A stretch of DNA of 64,000 nt from Halichoerus grypus. Its lineage: Eukaryota > Chordata > Mammalia > Carnivora > Phocidae. Made by a program: the position numbers and the translations under genes. Of this stretch, positions 44,590 through 57,069 are shown piece after piece (within the stretch, counting starts at the first letter, position 1; the number at the start of each line of letters is the position of its first letter). Location: assembly GCF_964656455.1 (NCBI RefSeq), contig NC_135722.1, positions 50,920,628-50,984,627 on the forward strand, in the 5' to 3' direction. Below the pieces are notes generated by a model, which was not told the DNA's origin, did no database searches, and saw only the letters and a list, made by a program, of their open reading frames with translations.

Positions 44590-45479
44590 GATGTGTAACA
44601 CTAAGCATATATGCTATATGTATAGAAAAGGGCCTGAAAATACTTTTATAATTTTTTCAAGTCAGTGAGAAAGATAATTCAACTTATGAAAATCCGTTTA
44701 CAGACTTGCCTTCTTCAGGAAAGATTTTAGCTTCTGAAGTGGCACACACCATTAGGTAAAGGTTGCAGAAAGTATAAGCTTCAATTCCAGGTTAATGACT
44801 CAGCATGTTCTTTGCAAAAAAAAGCCCAACCCCGCATCTCTATCCCCCACTCCCACCTCCCCACAGTCAACAGGTATATTCCAGCAACCAAGGCCAGGCT
44901 GAGGGCTCTGTCACCACCATTCTTACTCTCCAGGTAGCATTGTTCTAACTTTACTAATTGCAAGGAAACTTCAAGAAAGAAACAGACTCTAAAGCCAGAT
45001 GCCAAAGCAAAAGACCTAGAGGAACAGAGGCCTGCTCTCCAGGAACCCAAAAGGCATCCTATAAAAAAGACCCTATTGCCTCTGGTATAACACAGCACAC
45101 TCTGAGCAAATCAAGACCCAGGCTTGGCTTGATTCAGAGAGCTGGCCAATACCGCCAACACCCTTCCCTTTGCCAGTGTGTCATGATGCCTGAGATTCTA
45201 ACACTATAACTTCATTTGGTTCTTTAACAAACACATCCTGAGTGCCACCCCTTGCAGGAGTGGTAGTAGTCAAATGGGAAGGGGGGCGGGGGGGGGTGGT
45301 GCAGATCCATGCCTCATGAATATCAGCCAGATTAGAGAGACAGGCAGAAGGCTCTGGAAATGCAGGCCAAGAAAATAATTCTGGCTGTAGAAACTGAAGA
45401 AGACTTTCTGGAGGTAGGAAATTATCTCAGCGTGGAAGGATAGGAGGATATGAAATCATTGTACTACTTTAGGAAGGTA
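44590..45479. other. Single-copy intron with a G-run
   Basis: G-rich run 45277-45299 has G-quadruplex potential. No gene. Confidence 0.5.
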
Positions 45480-45690
45480 ACGAGGCTTTGGGAGAGACCC
45501 GCATTTGAATTCTGGTTCGGTTGCTTACAGGCTATAATGACAATCAGGCAAATTATTTTCCTTTCACAAGTATTTCCTCATCTGTAAAATGGGCATGATA
45601 CACATCTCAAAAGACAGCTGTGTAAAACACTAGCCCCAACTTGGAACATGGTAGGAATTAATAAACACCCTTTCCTTCTCCCTTTTTCTG
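45480..45690 (+). mobile_element. MIR
   Basis: CATTTGAATTCTGGTTCGGT, ATTTCCTCATCTGTAAAATG, AACATGGTAGGAATTAATAA. Confidence 0.78.
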
Positions 45691-46815
45691 GTTAGAGCCG
45701 AAACACACACCAGGGAGGAATGCTCCAAAGCAGGGGAAATTACTTTCCAGCTAACAGAGCAAAGCCCTTTGGGGGTTAACAGAACAGAGAATCAACCTGA
45801 AAGGGCATCTCAGGAGTCTAGAGAGTAGCAAATCCAGGCATATTCAGACCCAGGTCTCAGCCTCTATCTCTCTCCACCACGAGACATGTGGCAACCCATT
45901 CTGGACAAATACCACATCATTGTGCATTTAGTTAGATGAGGAGATAGAAACCCACTCCTCAGCTCCCCGCAAAGACAGCCCTGTGCCAACTTCTGGTACT
46001 ACAGGAGGCGGGAGCAGGACCTAGTGCAAAGAAAGGTATTGAGTCCAGGTGCCAACATTTTAATTAGTCCAACCTCAAAAGTCTATAACCACAGGAGATT
46101 AAAAGGAGCCCCCGGGGAAAGCCTCTGCCCTTCACACAGTTCAGCCAATTAGATCTGCTCAAGTGCCCTAATTTTCATCACTGAATTCTTGGGGGAATCA
46201 GGCCTCACCAAGCTCTAACTCCTGGCGGAGAGTACAGGCCCTAGCTCAGCTCAGGAAGAACAGCTGGGTGTGGGCTGTGAGAGAGGCCGTATCAAGTATG
46301 CCCTGAGGCCCTGACACCCTTCCAGCATCAGTAAACTAAGCCTTGCCTTGCCAGGCTCCATTCCTCCACCCCAGTGTCCTACTGTGAATCATCTACTAGC
46401 TGATCCACACCCGAAAAGCTAGCAAAGGTTAGTTTTGATTCTCAGTTCTGGGGTAACCTCACCCCAGTAATGCCTGTATTTTAAAGGGAGATGCTCCAAA
46501 ATGGAAATAACTTCAAAACTCAAAAGAATAGAGCTACATGGTAAACCAGCAGGCAAATATGAAAATTGAGGCACGAAGGGGTAAAGTGTCTTGTCCAAGT
46601 TAATGATAAGATACTACACTCGAAAGCCAACAACCTTTATATTTCCCAAAGGCTCAGGCCCTCCCCCTTGCAACTTGTTGTCACTGAAAGTGAAAAAGCA
46701 AGGTTATAAGGAAAAGTGAGAACCCAGGGGACAAAGGGTAGTAAGGAGAAGGGATGAACCAGGGAATTATATAGAGGACCAGACAATTTAAAGGAAAACT
46801 AATCATAAATTACTC
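45691..46815. other. Single-copy intron
   Basis: 1.1 kb with no repeat, RNA or coding signal recognised. Confidence 0.5.
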
Positions 46816-47000
46816 ATATGTGTATAAGACTAAACACCTGTCACATTATTTCATAAGATCTGTACACATCAACCTTGTGAGGTAAGTTCTATTATCCCCA
46901 AAATACCTGGAATGGGGGAAACAAAGGCCCAGAAATGTCAAGAGTATCACCACCCATGTTAACTACGTCTACTCAATTCCTAGCCTAGTGTTCTTTTTTA
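46816..47000 (-). mobile_element. MIR
   Basis: TTGTGAGGTAAGTTCTATTA, AACAAAGGCCCAGAAATGTC. Confidence 0.68.
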
Positions 47001-47785
47001 TTAAAGTACCTATTCCATAAAGAAAACTATGAAGACTCAAGAGAACCAAGCTAGGAAGAGAGGAAAAAAAGAAATAAAGGTTCAAGGGAAATAAGTGAAA
47101 AGAAAATGCTTTAAGACAAAAGCTACAAAACAAGCAGCAGCTGTTTTATTAGAAAATCTTGCAATCCCCCTCTACTGTCTCAGAGGGTGTGTGACAAGAC
47201 ATCCGACAAGATGGCCAGTTTCAGGCCCACTTCCGTGACAGGCAGCTGTGTAACCACAGACCTGACAAAACACAAGCAGCCTACTCCCGCTTCTCAAGAG
47301 GACTCGGGAACTTGTGTACTAAACCAAAGAGATGCCCTCAAGAGGACTCCAAGCACCAGCTTTGACCAGCAGCTACACCCTAGTAGGTACCTCTGCTCCA
47401 AGCCAGGGCTCACCTGGTCTAGCAGGAGTCTCCTCCAAAGCATAGCCTAAAATTCAGCTATCACTCTGCCCCAACACCTTGAGCCTGCAGAAGGTTGGCA
47501 GAAGACCCTGGGGGGAAGGGGATAGTACTCATCTCTCAGGCCAAGAACAGCTGATAGGATAGGATTGCTTAGTGTTCCTTCAGTAACTCCATTTCCCACT
47601 GGAAAAGTAGAGATGTGTAACTATGAAAAACTTGGCATGTTCCCAGACCAGAAAGCCCCAAATGCAGGTGAGTAGTCTAGGACAGCCTAAAGTGAAAGAA
47701 GACCTCCCATGAAAAACTGTAAGTTTAAGTCTGCTCTTATTTGGCCAAAATACTCACTATATATATTGGCTCTACCTCAAGCCGT
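47001..47785. other. Single-copy intron
   Basis: The 87-codon ORF at 47187-47450 has no recognisable similarity and is not called. Confidence 0.45.
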
Positions 47786-47789
47786 AATC

Positions 47790-48215
47790 CTGAGATAATA
47801 CCCTCACACAGCACTTAAGAGTTTTACAAAGTATATTATCTTCCATTGCCTTCATAAGGTAGAGATTAATATTGCTTTTTTTTTTTTTTGCAAACTTGGG
47901 AACTAGGGCTCAGAGAGAAAAGGGAGCCCGTTCAAGATTTTATAAACAGGGCGCCTGGGTGGCTCAGTTGGTTAAGTGACTGCCTTCGGCTCAGGTCATG
48001 ATCCTGGAGTCCCAGGATCGAGTCCCACATCGGGCTCCCTGCTCAGCAGGGAGCCTGCTTCTCCCTCTGACCCTACCCCCTCTCGTGTTCTCTCTCTCAT
48101 CGTCTCTCTTGCTCGCTCTCAAATAAATAAATAAAATCTTTAAAAAAAAAAAAATTTTATAAACAGAAAACGTCAAAGGCTGGAGTTGAACCCAGGTTTT
48201 TCCATCTCCAAGACT
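47790..48215 (-). mobile_element. MIR split by a SINE
   Basis: ACACAGCACTTAAGAGTTTT, AACTAGGGCTCAGAGAGAAA on the left; GGAGTTGAACCCAGGTTTTT on the right. Confidence 0.75.
47950..48151 (+). mobile_element. SINEC, TTAAGTGACTGCC subtype
   Basis: Duplication ATTTTATAAACAG at 47937-47949 and 48154-48166. Confidence 0.94.
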
Positions 48216-48425
48216 GATTTTCCTACAATGAAGACCCAGCTTTGTTAGAAAGCTTAATAGCTAAAAAACAAGAAACTTGGATTCTCAGACTTGGAATCCA
48301 TCCATTGCACAAGTCATTTCATTTCTTTAGGCACCTGAAAGCTCATCTATAAAATGGAGAGATCTGAAAGAAGTGTGGAGAAGAGAAGTCTTTGGTTCCT
48401 GGAGTACTGTGAAATGTAGCCCCTT
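48216..48425 (+). mobile_element. MIR, diverged
   Basis: ACAAGAAACTTGGATTCTCA, AAGTCATTTCATTTCTTTAG, GCTCATCTATAAAATGGAGA. Confidence 0.6.
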
Positions 48426-48469
48426 GCCCAGCACTTCAAATAAAGTCAACTACCCCTCCACGCATCACT

Positions 48470-49145
48470 GCCTAGCACTGACCCTCCTTCTAACTGTCAC
48501 ATATTTTCTGTTAATGGCACCACCAGGCTCCTCATTACCCATACTCAAAACATGGGCGTACCTCTGACTCTTCTCTTTCCTTCCTACCCTTAAACTATAA
48601 GTCCTATTGATTCTACAGCCACAATGAAGACCCTAATCTCTGCTCGTGAACAACTGCAAAGTCTCCTACCTTGGCTCCCTACCTCCACCCTCACCTCCAC
48701 CAGTGCATTGTATATACACTCTGAGATTAATCTCCCTAAAGCAAAACTCAGGTCATGACCTTTCCTTGGTCAAAACCTGCACAAATGACTTATTGCCTAC
48801 AAACTCAAGTCTAAATTCTTTAGCCTGGCATTGAGGCCTTCCCTGATCCTTCCTCAATCTTTTCTGCCTTATTTTATAGTACTCTCCTTCATAGATGCTA
48901 CTCTCCAGCCAATCTGGACTAACTAATGTCCCCGAGAGACTACTTTTTTCCACTCCATGCCTTCACTCATGACATTTCCTCTGGCTGGAATGCTTGCCTC
49001 AACCTACCTTACATTTCTGCCTGAAGTACCTGAAGAGCCATTAAGCTGCCACCTCTTCCACAAAGCTTCCCTGATCTCATTTTCCAAAAGGACCATCAGT
49101 ATCATTCATAGGGCACTAAACCTAGATCACCTTGCACAATAAACT
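48470..49145 (+). mobile_element. L2 fragment
   Basis: AATGGCACCACCAGGCTCC, TTCTACAGCCACAATGAAGA, CTTTCCTTGGTCAAAACCTG, CTCTGGCTGGAATGCTTGCC, CACAAAGCTTCCCTGATCTC. Confidence 0.78.
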
Positions 49146-49149
49146 AGCA

Positions 49150-49280
49150 AATGGGAGACCCATTGTGAGGATTATATAAGATCATGTACGTGAAAGTAGT
49201 ACAGAGTAGTAGTAATAGTAAACTAGCCCAGTCCTAGTTTAGAGTAGGTACTCAATAAATAGGAGCTCTTATTATAATAA
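49150..49280 (+). mobile_element. MIR 3' part
   Basis: CATTGTGAGGATTATATAAG and AGAGTAGGTACTCAATAAAT. Confidence 0.72.
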
Positions 49281-49715
49281 AGAAAAAAGTCAGTGCACAT
49301 CTTACAGTCCCCTATTATACACAGTACTTCTACTGGGCAGGAACTGTCATATAACATACACGTTAAATGTTGACCGAAGAAGTAAAGAACACTACAAAGA
49401 TACAGACTCTATCCCAAAGCTTATATCCAAAAGAGTTCAACCATAATGCTAGTTTTGGAAGACATCAACTGAAAACACACCACTCTGTAGCTATATACTC
49501 CACCACTGTGATAGTCCCATTCAGAATTTATAACTGAAATACACCCTCTCATTCCCTCCCCCACCCCAAATTCCTAATCCCGGTTCTTCCAAGCCACTTA
49601 GGTGACACAAAAAACTAATGCCACTAACAGTCTGATAAGCTGTACACTTTTTAAACCAAATGCACATCTCTACCTAAATTCATATAGCTGTTTCTTCCCC
49701 TCCCCACAAATTATT
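49281..49715. other. Single-copy intron
   Basis: Nothing recognised. Confidence 0.5.
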
Positions 49716-49719
49716 AAAC

Positions 49720-49940
49720 TAAAATAGAAACATCACTGGCCTTTGGGTCAGATAAACCTAAATTCAAATCCTGGCTTAATAACCTTGGGAAAATCACTTA
49801 AATTCTCAGAGTTACAGTTTCCCCATCTACAAAATGAGAAAAATATTCACGCTTAGGCGTTATTATACAGATGTAAAGCACCTAGCCCAGTGCCTAGAAC
49901 ATAACAGGTGCTCAATGAATAGTAGCTACCATCATCATTC
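49720..49940 (+). mobile_element. MIR
   Basis: TTCAAATCCTGGCTTAATAA, AGTTTCCCCATCTACAAAAT, AGTGCCTAGAACATAACAGG. Confidence 0.85.
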
Positions 49941-50085
49941 TTATCATTGAAGTTATTTGAGTTGTGTTAATTACATATTTATCTCTTTAGCGATAGGAAG
50001 GGTGAGTTCCCATGAACTTTGCCCTTTTCAGCAGAAATTACTTGAAACAAGACCTCCCGGAGTTTGGCTACCCAGCAACGTACAA

Positions 50086-50139
50086 GCGCGCGCGCGCGTG
50101 CACACACACACACGTGCACACACACACACACACACACAC
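50086..50139. repeat. (GC)n/(AC)n compound microsatellite
   Basis: 54 bases of strictly alternating purine and pyrimidine: GC units, then AC units with a CGTGC interruption. High Z-DNA potential and likely length-variable. Confidence 0.92.
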
Positions 50140-51180
50140 TGCTTTCTAACCTGTGCATGTATCATACAGGGCACCTGTCTCCCCTGGCCACTACATTTTA
50201 GGTGCTGGCTCTGGGAACTTGGCAAACATGGACACATTTGTTTTAACATACACTGTAGTGATGAGAGTTCTGAGAGCTTCCTGAGAGGCCTGAGATAACC
50301 CAGAGAGGCCGAACAGGAGCAGAGCTACTGAAATCACCCTGGAGAGAATTAGAAGCATATGAGATTTGGAAGCCTGCCTGCCAGAGAGATTTCTGGTCAT
50401 TACCTAGGCCAGAACTCCATACAAGGCAGCCAGGAGCTCTGGAGATGTGGCCAACAGAGGAAAGGGACAGACCTGTCCTCGCTGGGCCATGCCGGCCACA
50501 GGGCTGACTCCCTCAAACCGCTGCCTCCTCCACCAAGGCTCCCTAGGGGCCCTTTCCCCAGTGCCCTGGAGGAAAGCTGCTGTGATGTCCGCTCAGGCTG
50601 GAGTTCTCTGAGGTCCAGGGAGTTCCAGGATCAGAGATAACATTTTAAAAGCCAGTGATCTTCACCAGCCTATCCTACCTCCCTGCTGCACAACCAGCCC
50701 AGCAGGAAAGAAGACTCCCTCCTCCATCCCACAAGCCAGGCTAAGAAAAGCAGTTAAAGTGTATTGTGTTCATTTGGCTGCCTCAAGTTTGACCTGAGGT
50801 AAACCCACGTGGACCATGGAACCAAAGACAGCGACAGCAGGACCCAAGGAAGGCTTGTCCGCAGGTCTCATGTCGGGCCCCTCGGAGCACAGTCCTGCTG
50901 CAGCCACCTGCTCAGGTAGCCGTTGCTGAGGCAAACAAAAACTGTTGGCCAGAGTCAGGGCCAAACCATCCCCCAGTGTAACTAATAACTGTCGTCGAGC
51001 ACAGCTTTGGTAGGTCCTCAACAAATAGGGACGAAGTAGAGTCAGCAGAAAAATAACGCTCACAGAACTCCTCAGAAAACCCACCACGTAAATCCTACCC
51101 CTAATCTCGGAGCACTCTTGTCTAAGCTTTTCATAGGAACCGGTGCCTATTTACCCGGCACTCTCCCTTCATGCCTACTC
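50140..51180. other. Single-copy intron
   Basis: About 1 kb, no repeat or gene recognised. Overlapping ORFs on both strands have no family match. Confidence 0.5.
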
Positions 51181-51470
51181 AATCCAAAGATCCACTCATT
51201 GCTATCCATTCATTCATTCAACAAATATCTACTGAGCACATACTTTCTGACCAGCACTGTGAGAGACACCAAGGATACGTACTATCGTCAACAAAACAGA
51301 AACGAAACAAAACAAAATCGGAAACAACAACAAAAAAAATGGCTTTAAAATCTATACAACACTTTCATATAAATTAACTCTCTTTTAACCCCATTTTTCA
51401 AGTGAGAACACCGTAGTTTGGGCCCTATAGCCGGTAAAGACTTCAGCCAGGGCCCAGGGCTCTTGATTCT
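51181..51470 (-). mobile_element. L2/MIR 3' fragments
   Basis: CATTCATTCATTCAACAAAT, ACTGAGCACATACTTTCTGA, then ACCCCATTTTTCAAGTGAGA. Confidence 0.62.
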
Positions 51471-51900
51471 AGAGCAGGCTATCTCTTGCTTTAAGAGGTA
51501 TGAGCAGGGTGTGAAGTGCATAGAGTAGTGCAGACAGCAAGTGCCACCAGAGCTTGATCAGAGATGAGAGGGAACTCGTGGCTAGTACTGATGTCAGGGA
51601 ACACTTCCCAGAGGACTGAGAGGTTAGGTAGGAAGAAAGGAGGAGAAGGGAGGGCATTCTGGGAGGAGAGTACAATGACATAAGTAAAGGCAAAAGAGAA
51701 GCAGTGTGAGGTATGTTCTGCAGACCAGGATAAAGAAAAAAGTGTGGCTGGGCCAAGATCCAGAGAGAGGAACACAGGAAGATAAAGTAGGCAAAGTGGT
51801 CTGGGGCCAGAAGCTTGGGTCGGGAAGGAAACCACCACCCATCGAGGGATTTTAGAGGCTGCACCATCTTTGTCCCAAGCTCCCCAGCAGAAGACAAAAG
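51471..51900 (-). mobile_element. L2 fragment
   Basis: ATGTCAGGGAACACTTCCCA and the following G/A-rich sequence fit antisense L2. The two 142-codon ORFs here lie in this repeat. Confidence 0.5.
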
Positions 51901-52545
51901 TACGAGGCTGCTGGCTCATTTCAGGTTTCTCTTTGCAGGTCTGTCATGACATAAATCTGTTCCACTCTGACAAACACGACAGGGCCGTAGCCTTCCTTCT
52001 GCAGATCCACCTGCCCCAGCAAGTGATGCCAACACAGGCGAGGCTTTGTCAAATTCTCACGGCCCAAAGAGCTTCTTCCCCTTGGCACTCTCCAGGTGGC
52101 CAGAAGTTTTAGACACATTTAACCTGCCTGGGGAGGCCCCAAGTCCATACATAATGCAAGCAGCTGAGCCAAACAACAGTGAGAGACGCAGTACAGCGCT
52201 TGGACACTCCTCCTTCAGGGAGCCTGCTCCGTACATCCCAAGAGACAGAGATCCCTCCGTGCTCTGAACTGAAATGCCAAGGGAGTGGTACAGAATGCAG
52301 ATACGTATTAGTCACCGTAAGCCACAGATACCACTGAGCTCCCTTTACTGTGCCTGATATGAAAGCTCTCTAGCTGTGCGGGAAACTCCTCAGAAGCGGC
52401 GCTTGATGCTGATTTTGTGTACTCCCAGTTCTGCCCAGTCCCATTTCTGTGAACATGATACAGTATTGTGAACCACTTTCTAGTTCTCCTCTGTATAGGT
52501 CTCACATCCCCTAACAATCTAAACTGGCTGTGTTAGGGTAGAAAG
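51901..52545. other. Single-copy intron
   Basis: Nothing recognised. Confidence 0.5.
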
Positions 52546-52549
52546 ACTC

Positions 52550-52670
52550 CACAACAGAGTGGAAATAGCATGTGAATGAGAATCAGACAAAATGAGATTC
52601 TAGCTAAAACACTGGGCAAATTTCGATACTCTGATATGTAAAATGAGGAGTTTGGAAGAGATGGTCCTTA
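52550..52670 (+). mobile_element. MIR fragment
   Basis: GAGATTCTAGCTAAAACACT and CTGATATGTAAAATGAGGAG. Confidence 0.55.
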
Positions 52671-53114
52671 AAAGCCCTTGAGCTTTGACATACTAAGACA
52701 TTAAGTCCTAGCATCTAACACCAATGACCTAAAAGGTCATAGTAAGTTTTTCATCTGTCAATGTGTAAGTCCCAATTCAATGCCACTTATAAGTCTAGCT
52801 CTCTGAGGCCAAGTTGGGGCACTAAAGACGCCAAGGTCAGTAGATGCACAATGGGCTTCAGAACTGAAGGTACCAAGCTGAGCAGCTGCAAGACAACACT
52901 AGAACGTAGGATAAAAAGCTACTTTAGGATTGGGCCTAAGATACAGGAGGAATATAGAGGGAGGGGCCATGCCAATCTACATGTCAAAGCAATGAAGTCA
53001 TGCATGAACCAAGAGGACACGATACCAAAGGGAGTACAGAGAGACTCCACAAAACTCTAGGAGGCAAGTAAAGGAAGTTAAAGAAAAGCTGAGAGGGCAT
53101 AGCACCTAGAAGCC
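52671..53114. other. Single-copy intron
   Basis: Nothing recognised. Confidence 0.5.
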
Positions 53115-53705
53115 ATTGTTCCCAAGATCATGGCCCTGGGGTGACACCATAGGCATCTTCTTTTTACCGCAGGCAGGGTAAATGTATCATGGCCCTAGGG
53201 TGATACCACAGGGTGATACCAAGGCCCCCAGTGATCCCCACCCTGCTGGTGTTCATGCCCTTGTTTAAGGCCTTCACCTTGAGTATGGGCCAGACTTACT
53301 GACTTGCTTCTAACACACAGAATATGGCAGAAGTTGTGGCATATCAATTGTGAGATTAGGCAATAAAAAGACTATAGCTTGGGCACTCCCTCTTGGATCA
53401 CTTGTCCTGGGGGAAGCCAACTACCATGTCATGAGACAGCCCAATGGAGAGTCCCAGGTGGCAAGGGACCAAGGCCTGCCAACAACCACATAAATTAACT
53501 TGAAGATGCTCTCCCCCCCACCCCCGCAATCGAGCCGTCAGCCCCAGCCCAAGAGCTTGATGCAACCTCATGAGAGACCTTGAGCCAGAGGCACTTAGCT
53601 AAGTGAGCACCCAGATTCCTAACCCACAGAAACTGTAAGATAATAAATGTTTATTATTTTAAGCCTCTAAGTTTGGGGATAATTTGTTATGCACCATTAC
53701 AGGTA
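53115..53705 (+). mobile_element. MLT1-like (ERVL-MaLR) LTR
   Basis: The 3' half has the typical blocks: GAAGCCAACTACCATGTCAT, GCCAACAACCACATAAATTA, GACCTTGAGCCAGAGGCACT, ACTGTAAGATAATAAATG and AAGTTTGGGGATAATTTG. A local GATCATGGCCCTGGGGTGAC unit appears twice near 53130 and 53190. No internal retroviral sequence, so probably a solo LTR. Confidence 0.65.
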
Positions 53706-54050
53706 GGGACCAGGCCCATCTGGTCAGCCATTTCAAGCCTGCAGCTGGGGCTAGGGAAGTGGTTACACCCAATAAAAGGAAGGGGGAAAGGACCGGAAAT
53801 AAGGTCAAATACAAGCACCCACACTTTATCAATAGCTTCCCTACAGGCTAGAGTAAGGCCTGAATAAAAGCCTAGCTCGACCATACCCAGAGTCTATACA
53901 TGTTTGATGGGTATACCTCCAGTTAAACAATGGAACTGCAGCAGGTTCAGAGGTGCTTTAGAGAGGTGCTACCACAAGTAGACACTCGGATTCTGACTGA
54001 GGTTTTTCAGGCCCACGAAAGCTAAGGTTGAGAGGACCCAACTATCCTAA
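53706..54050. other. Single-copy intron
   Basis: Nothing recognised. Confidence 0.5.
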
Positions 54051-54054
54051 TCAT

Positions 54055-54300
54055 GCAGTACTTGAGAGTTTATAAAGCCTTCTCACTATGTAAGTCATCT
54101 CATGTGATCCTCACTACAAACCTATCCATTAAGGTTACTGATTCCCTTTCTACAAATAAAAAAAAACTAAGCCTGAAAGAGATGAAGTGACTTACCCTCC
54201 ACTAGATCCATAGTTAGTAAGGAAAGGAGCTGGAATTCTCAAGTCCCCCTAAATCCAGATATTTACTTCTGATGGCTGTGGCCAACTCAGACCCTTCAGC
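54055..54300 (-). mobile_element. MIR
   Basis: GAGAGTTTATAAAGCCTTCT, GTGATCCTCACTACAAACCT, AGAGATGAAGTGACTTACCC. Confidence 0.78.
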
Positions 54301-54592
54301 AAAGCCAAGCCAATCATCTCACTCTACATCAAGGCTTCTATCCAGCCCCATCCACTCACTTCCCAACCCTCTCCTCCCCGCTCCACATGGGTCCTTGGTG
54401 GAATGAGACAGTCTTCCAGCTACTCTTAACTGCATTCTCTTGGTAAGGATTGCAAAGGTAAGAGTGGTTTCTTTAAAATCCTACACAAAGTTCTTCCAAG
54501 TGAAGTGAAGCTATTGGACCCAAACTGATCTAGATGATTTTTTTTTTTTTGAACGGAGACAAAGAGTGAGAAATTCTAAAACAGTGAACTTT

Positions 54593-54792
54593 TTTTTTAA
54601 GATTTTATTTATTTATTTATTTTGACAGAGAGAGAGAGACAGCGAGAGAGGGAACACAAGCAGGGGGAGGGGGAGAGGGAGAAGCAGGCTTCCCACAGAG
54701 CAGGGAGCCCAACGTGAGGCTCAATTCCAGGACCCTGGGATCATGACCTGAGCCGAAGGCAGACGCTTAACGACTGAGCCACCCAGGCACCC
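54593..54792 (-). mobile_element. SINEC, TCGTTAAGCGTCTGCC subtype
   Basis: 17-bp perfect duplication CTAAAACAGTGAACTTT at 54576-54592 and 54793-54809. Confidence 0.96.
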
Positions 54793-54929
54793 CTAAAACA
54801 GTGAACTTTCTAAATAAGTGAAGCTTATTCTTCAACACTACCTAACCCTCTCCGAGGAAAATTTTTTCAACTTCTAACCAAGTGCTTAGTGAATTACAGG
54901 AGAATCAGAATCAGAAAATAAATCCCCTT

Positions 54930-55060
54930 CAGTTTAGTTCTACAAACATTATTATATACAAAGTATAGTACATGCCAAGCCTTGTGCTAGGAGCTTGCTG
55001 TCCTACCCTCCAAGGAGTTTATGGTATGCTGAGGAAGGCAAGCACATACACAGATAACTC
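54930..55060 (-). mobile_element. L2 3' fragment
   Basis: ATGCCAAGCCTTGTGCTAGG and CCTCCAAGGAGTTTATGG. Confidence 0.6.
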
Positions 55061-55109
55061 CACTAGCACAGCATGGTTCCTAAGATTATAGACTCTACCA
55101 TACTCTGCA

Positions 55110-55215
55110 GCCACACTTGCTTCTCCCTCTCCCTCTGCCCCCAGCTTGTACTCTCTCTCTCTCTCTGTCTCTCTCTCTCAAATGAGTAAATAAAATCTTT
55201 TTTAAAAAAGAAAAA
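55110..55215 (+). mobile_element. SINEC 3' fragment
   Basis: Only the body and tail (CTTGCTTCTCCCTCTCCC to AATAAAATCTTTTTT) remain; the tRNA head is absent. Confidence 0.85.
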
Positions 55216-56455
55216 GAATAAACAGTTCTGAGCGTGGATGAAAATATCAAGTACCCTGGATGAGCAGCACATCCACGGGTTGAGGAAAAGCCCAGAATGT
55301 GTAGCAAGACATATGAGATGGTTTGAAAGGAAGAGAAAAAATATGATCCATTCAAATAGGCCCTGATTCCACCTTTTCCAACAAACTTTAACAGAGGTTT
55401 TAGGCTAGGCACAATAAAAACAGAGATAAATAAAGTACAACCCCTCCTCCCTTCTTCCACAGAGCTTACACTTGGAAGAGAGCAAATATATACACAATGT
55501 GTTGTTATGTGTTACATTAGAAATTTATACAAAGTGTCCTGGGGTAATAAAGAAAGCTCTGTATTGTTATTATTTTATTTCTTAAACTGTGTCCTGGGCA
55601 CATGGTATTCAATGTATTATTTTTTATACCTTGTTGTATATCTTAAATATTTCATATATTTTATCAGCAGTAACAAAAAAACAAAAAAAAGGAAAAGAAA
55701 AAAAAAGAAAAGCTCTGTTGGAAGCCCAGACTTCTCTCCCTAAAAGTCTGATAGCCAGAGCTGCTTGTTTCCTGGAGTATCATTTCCCACAAAGGGAACT
55801 GTACCACAGCATGCCCATGAAGTCATTAAGCAATGTATCTCAAAGTTACTCAGCAGGAAACGAGAGGCCCCTTGGTGCTCAAACCCAAGTCCTATGGAGC
55901 CTGAGGAAACCATTTCCCTCAACAAGACCTCATCCCTTCCTTGCCAAAGAACAGGAGTTCTTAACATGAAGGCCCCACATTCCTGAGGAGCCCATGGACA
56001 GAATTCAGAAGGGCCTGTGAATTTGGATGGGAAAGAAATTACATCCCTATTTCCAATATTCTTTTACTGAAAGGTAACATTTCCTTCAATTATATCTTAT
56101 GGGCAACCAACCACAGTATTAGTAGCGTACCTATGATTTTGTCACCAAAAGAAATGATATTTTCACACCACATTACACTTGCACATATCTCAAAATATTA
56201 TTTACATTTATCATTACTTCAAGATTATGGTAGTTCTTAGACCTGCCCCTAGATCACATATGACTGCAATCTTCCTGCCTACAGGCTCTCATGCGAGGTA
56301 GCCGGCCAAGTATGAAGCAACTCTGCCCAGTTATTGTTCAGCCACCAAACAGTGAGACTCCATGTACTCACACTGGAGACCCAGGCATCTACAATGCCCG
56401 TTCCTGCAGCCTTCCCCAAGTCAGACCACCACTCCCTCCTGGTTCCCCTCTGCCT
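55216..56455. other. Single-copy intron
   Basis: Includes an A-rich tract at 55675-55712. No gene; overlapping ORFs have no family match. Confidence 0.5.
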
Positions 56456-56459
56456 CTAC

Positions 56460-56700
56460 CCAACTCCTCCTTCCAGGAAGTCCTCCCTAGCCACCTCAGC
56501 TGAGCCCAACCCACACACAGCTCTCTTAATCCTCAGGCTACACTGTCTACACTGCCTGGTTTTATGCTTCATTAAGCCTGTGCATTATGCTACATTTAAT
56601 AGTAGCATACCCCCTGCCCCTAGACTTAGACTTCTTTGGTAGCCCTAAGTCTCTTCCATAGCACAAAGCAAGCAGTAAGCACTCATTGTGGATTGAATAA
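56460..56700 (+). mobile_element. L2 3' fragment
   Basis: CAGGAAGTCCTCCCTAGCCA, TAGACTTAGACTTCTTTGG, AGCAGTAAGCACTCATTGTG. Confidence 0.6.
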
Positions 56701-56734
56701 CCAATTAAGTCAGGGTCCTTGACTCGATTGTCTT

Positions 56735-56850
56735 TGTCTAGTTCCACCAATAACCCACTGTGGAACTTGTATTTGATGCTTCTCTGGATGTCAGTTTCCT
56801 CATTTGTAAAAATAAGTGGGTTGAACTAACTGATGTTTCCACCTCTTAAC
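56735..56850 (+). mobile_element. MIR fragment
   Basis: CAGTTTCCTCATTTGTAAAA and AAGTGGGTTGAACTAACTG. Confidence 0.6.
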
Positions 56851-57069
56851 TTCTGAATTAGGCAACCACTTTCTATCTCCCAAGATCTGAGAAAAAAATT
56901 ATGGGGGAAACTGAAATGCCTCCCCCAGCTCTCCCAGGCAGTGTTAGTCACTTGCTCCTCTGGGCTGCCCACAGCCTTGTGTGTGTGTATACAATACCTC
57001 TATCACAGCGTGGATCCCAAAGCTGTGAGAGAGTCTATACCCTAAGGGCTGAGGTGGATGCAGGGAGAA

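Noticed and set aside
51469..51919. Two overlapping 142-codon ORFs on the minus strand
   Set aside because: They lie in decayed L2 sequence in two frames at once, with no recognised domain.
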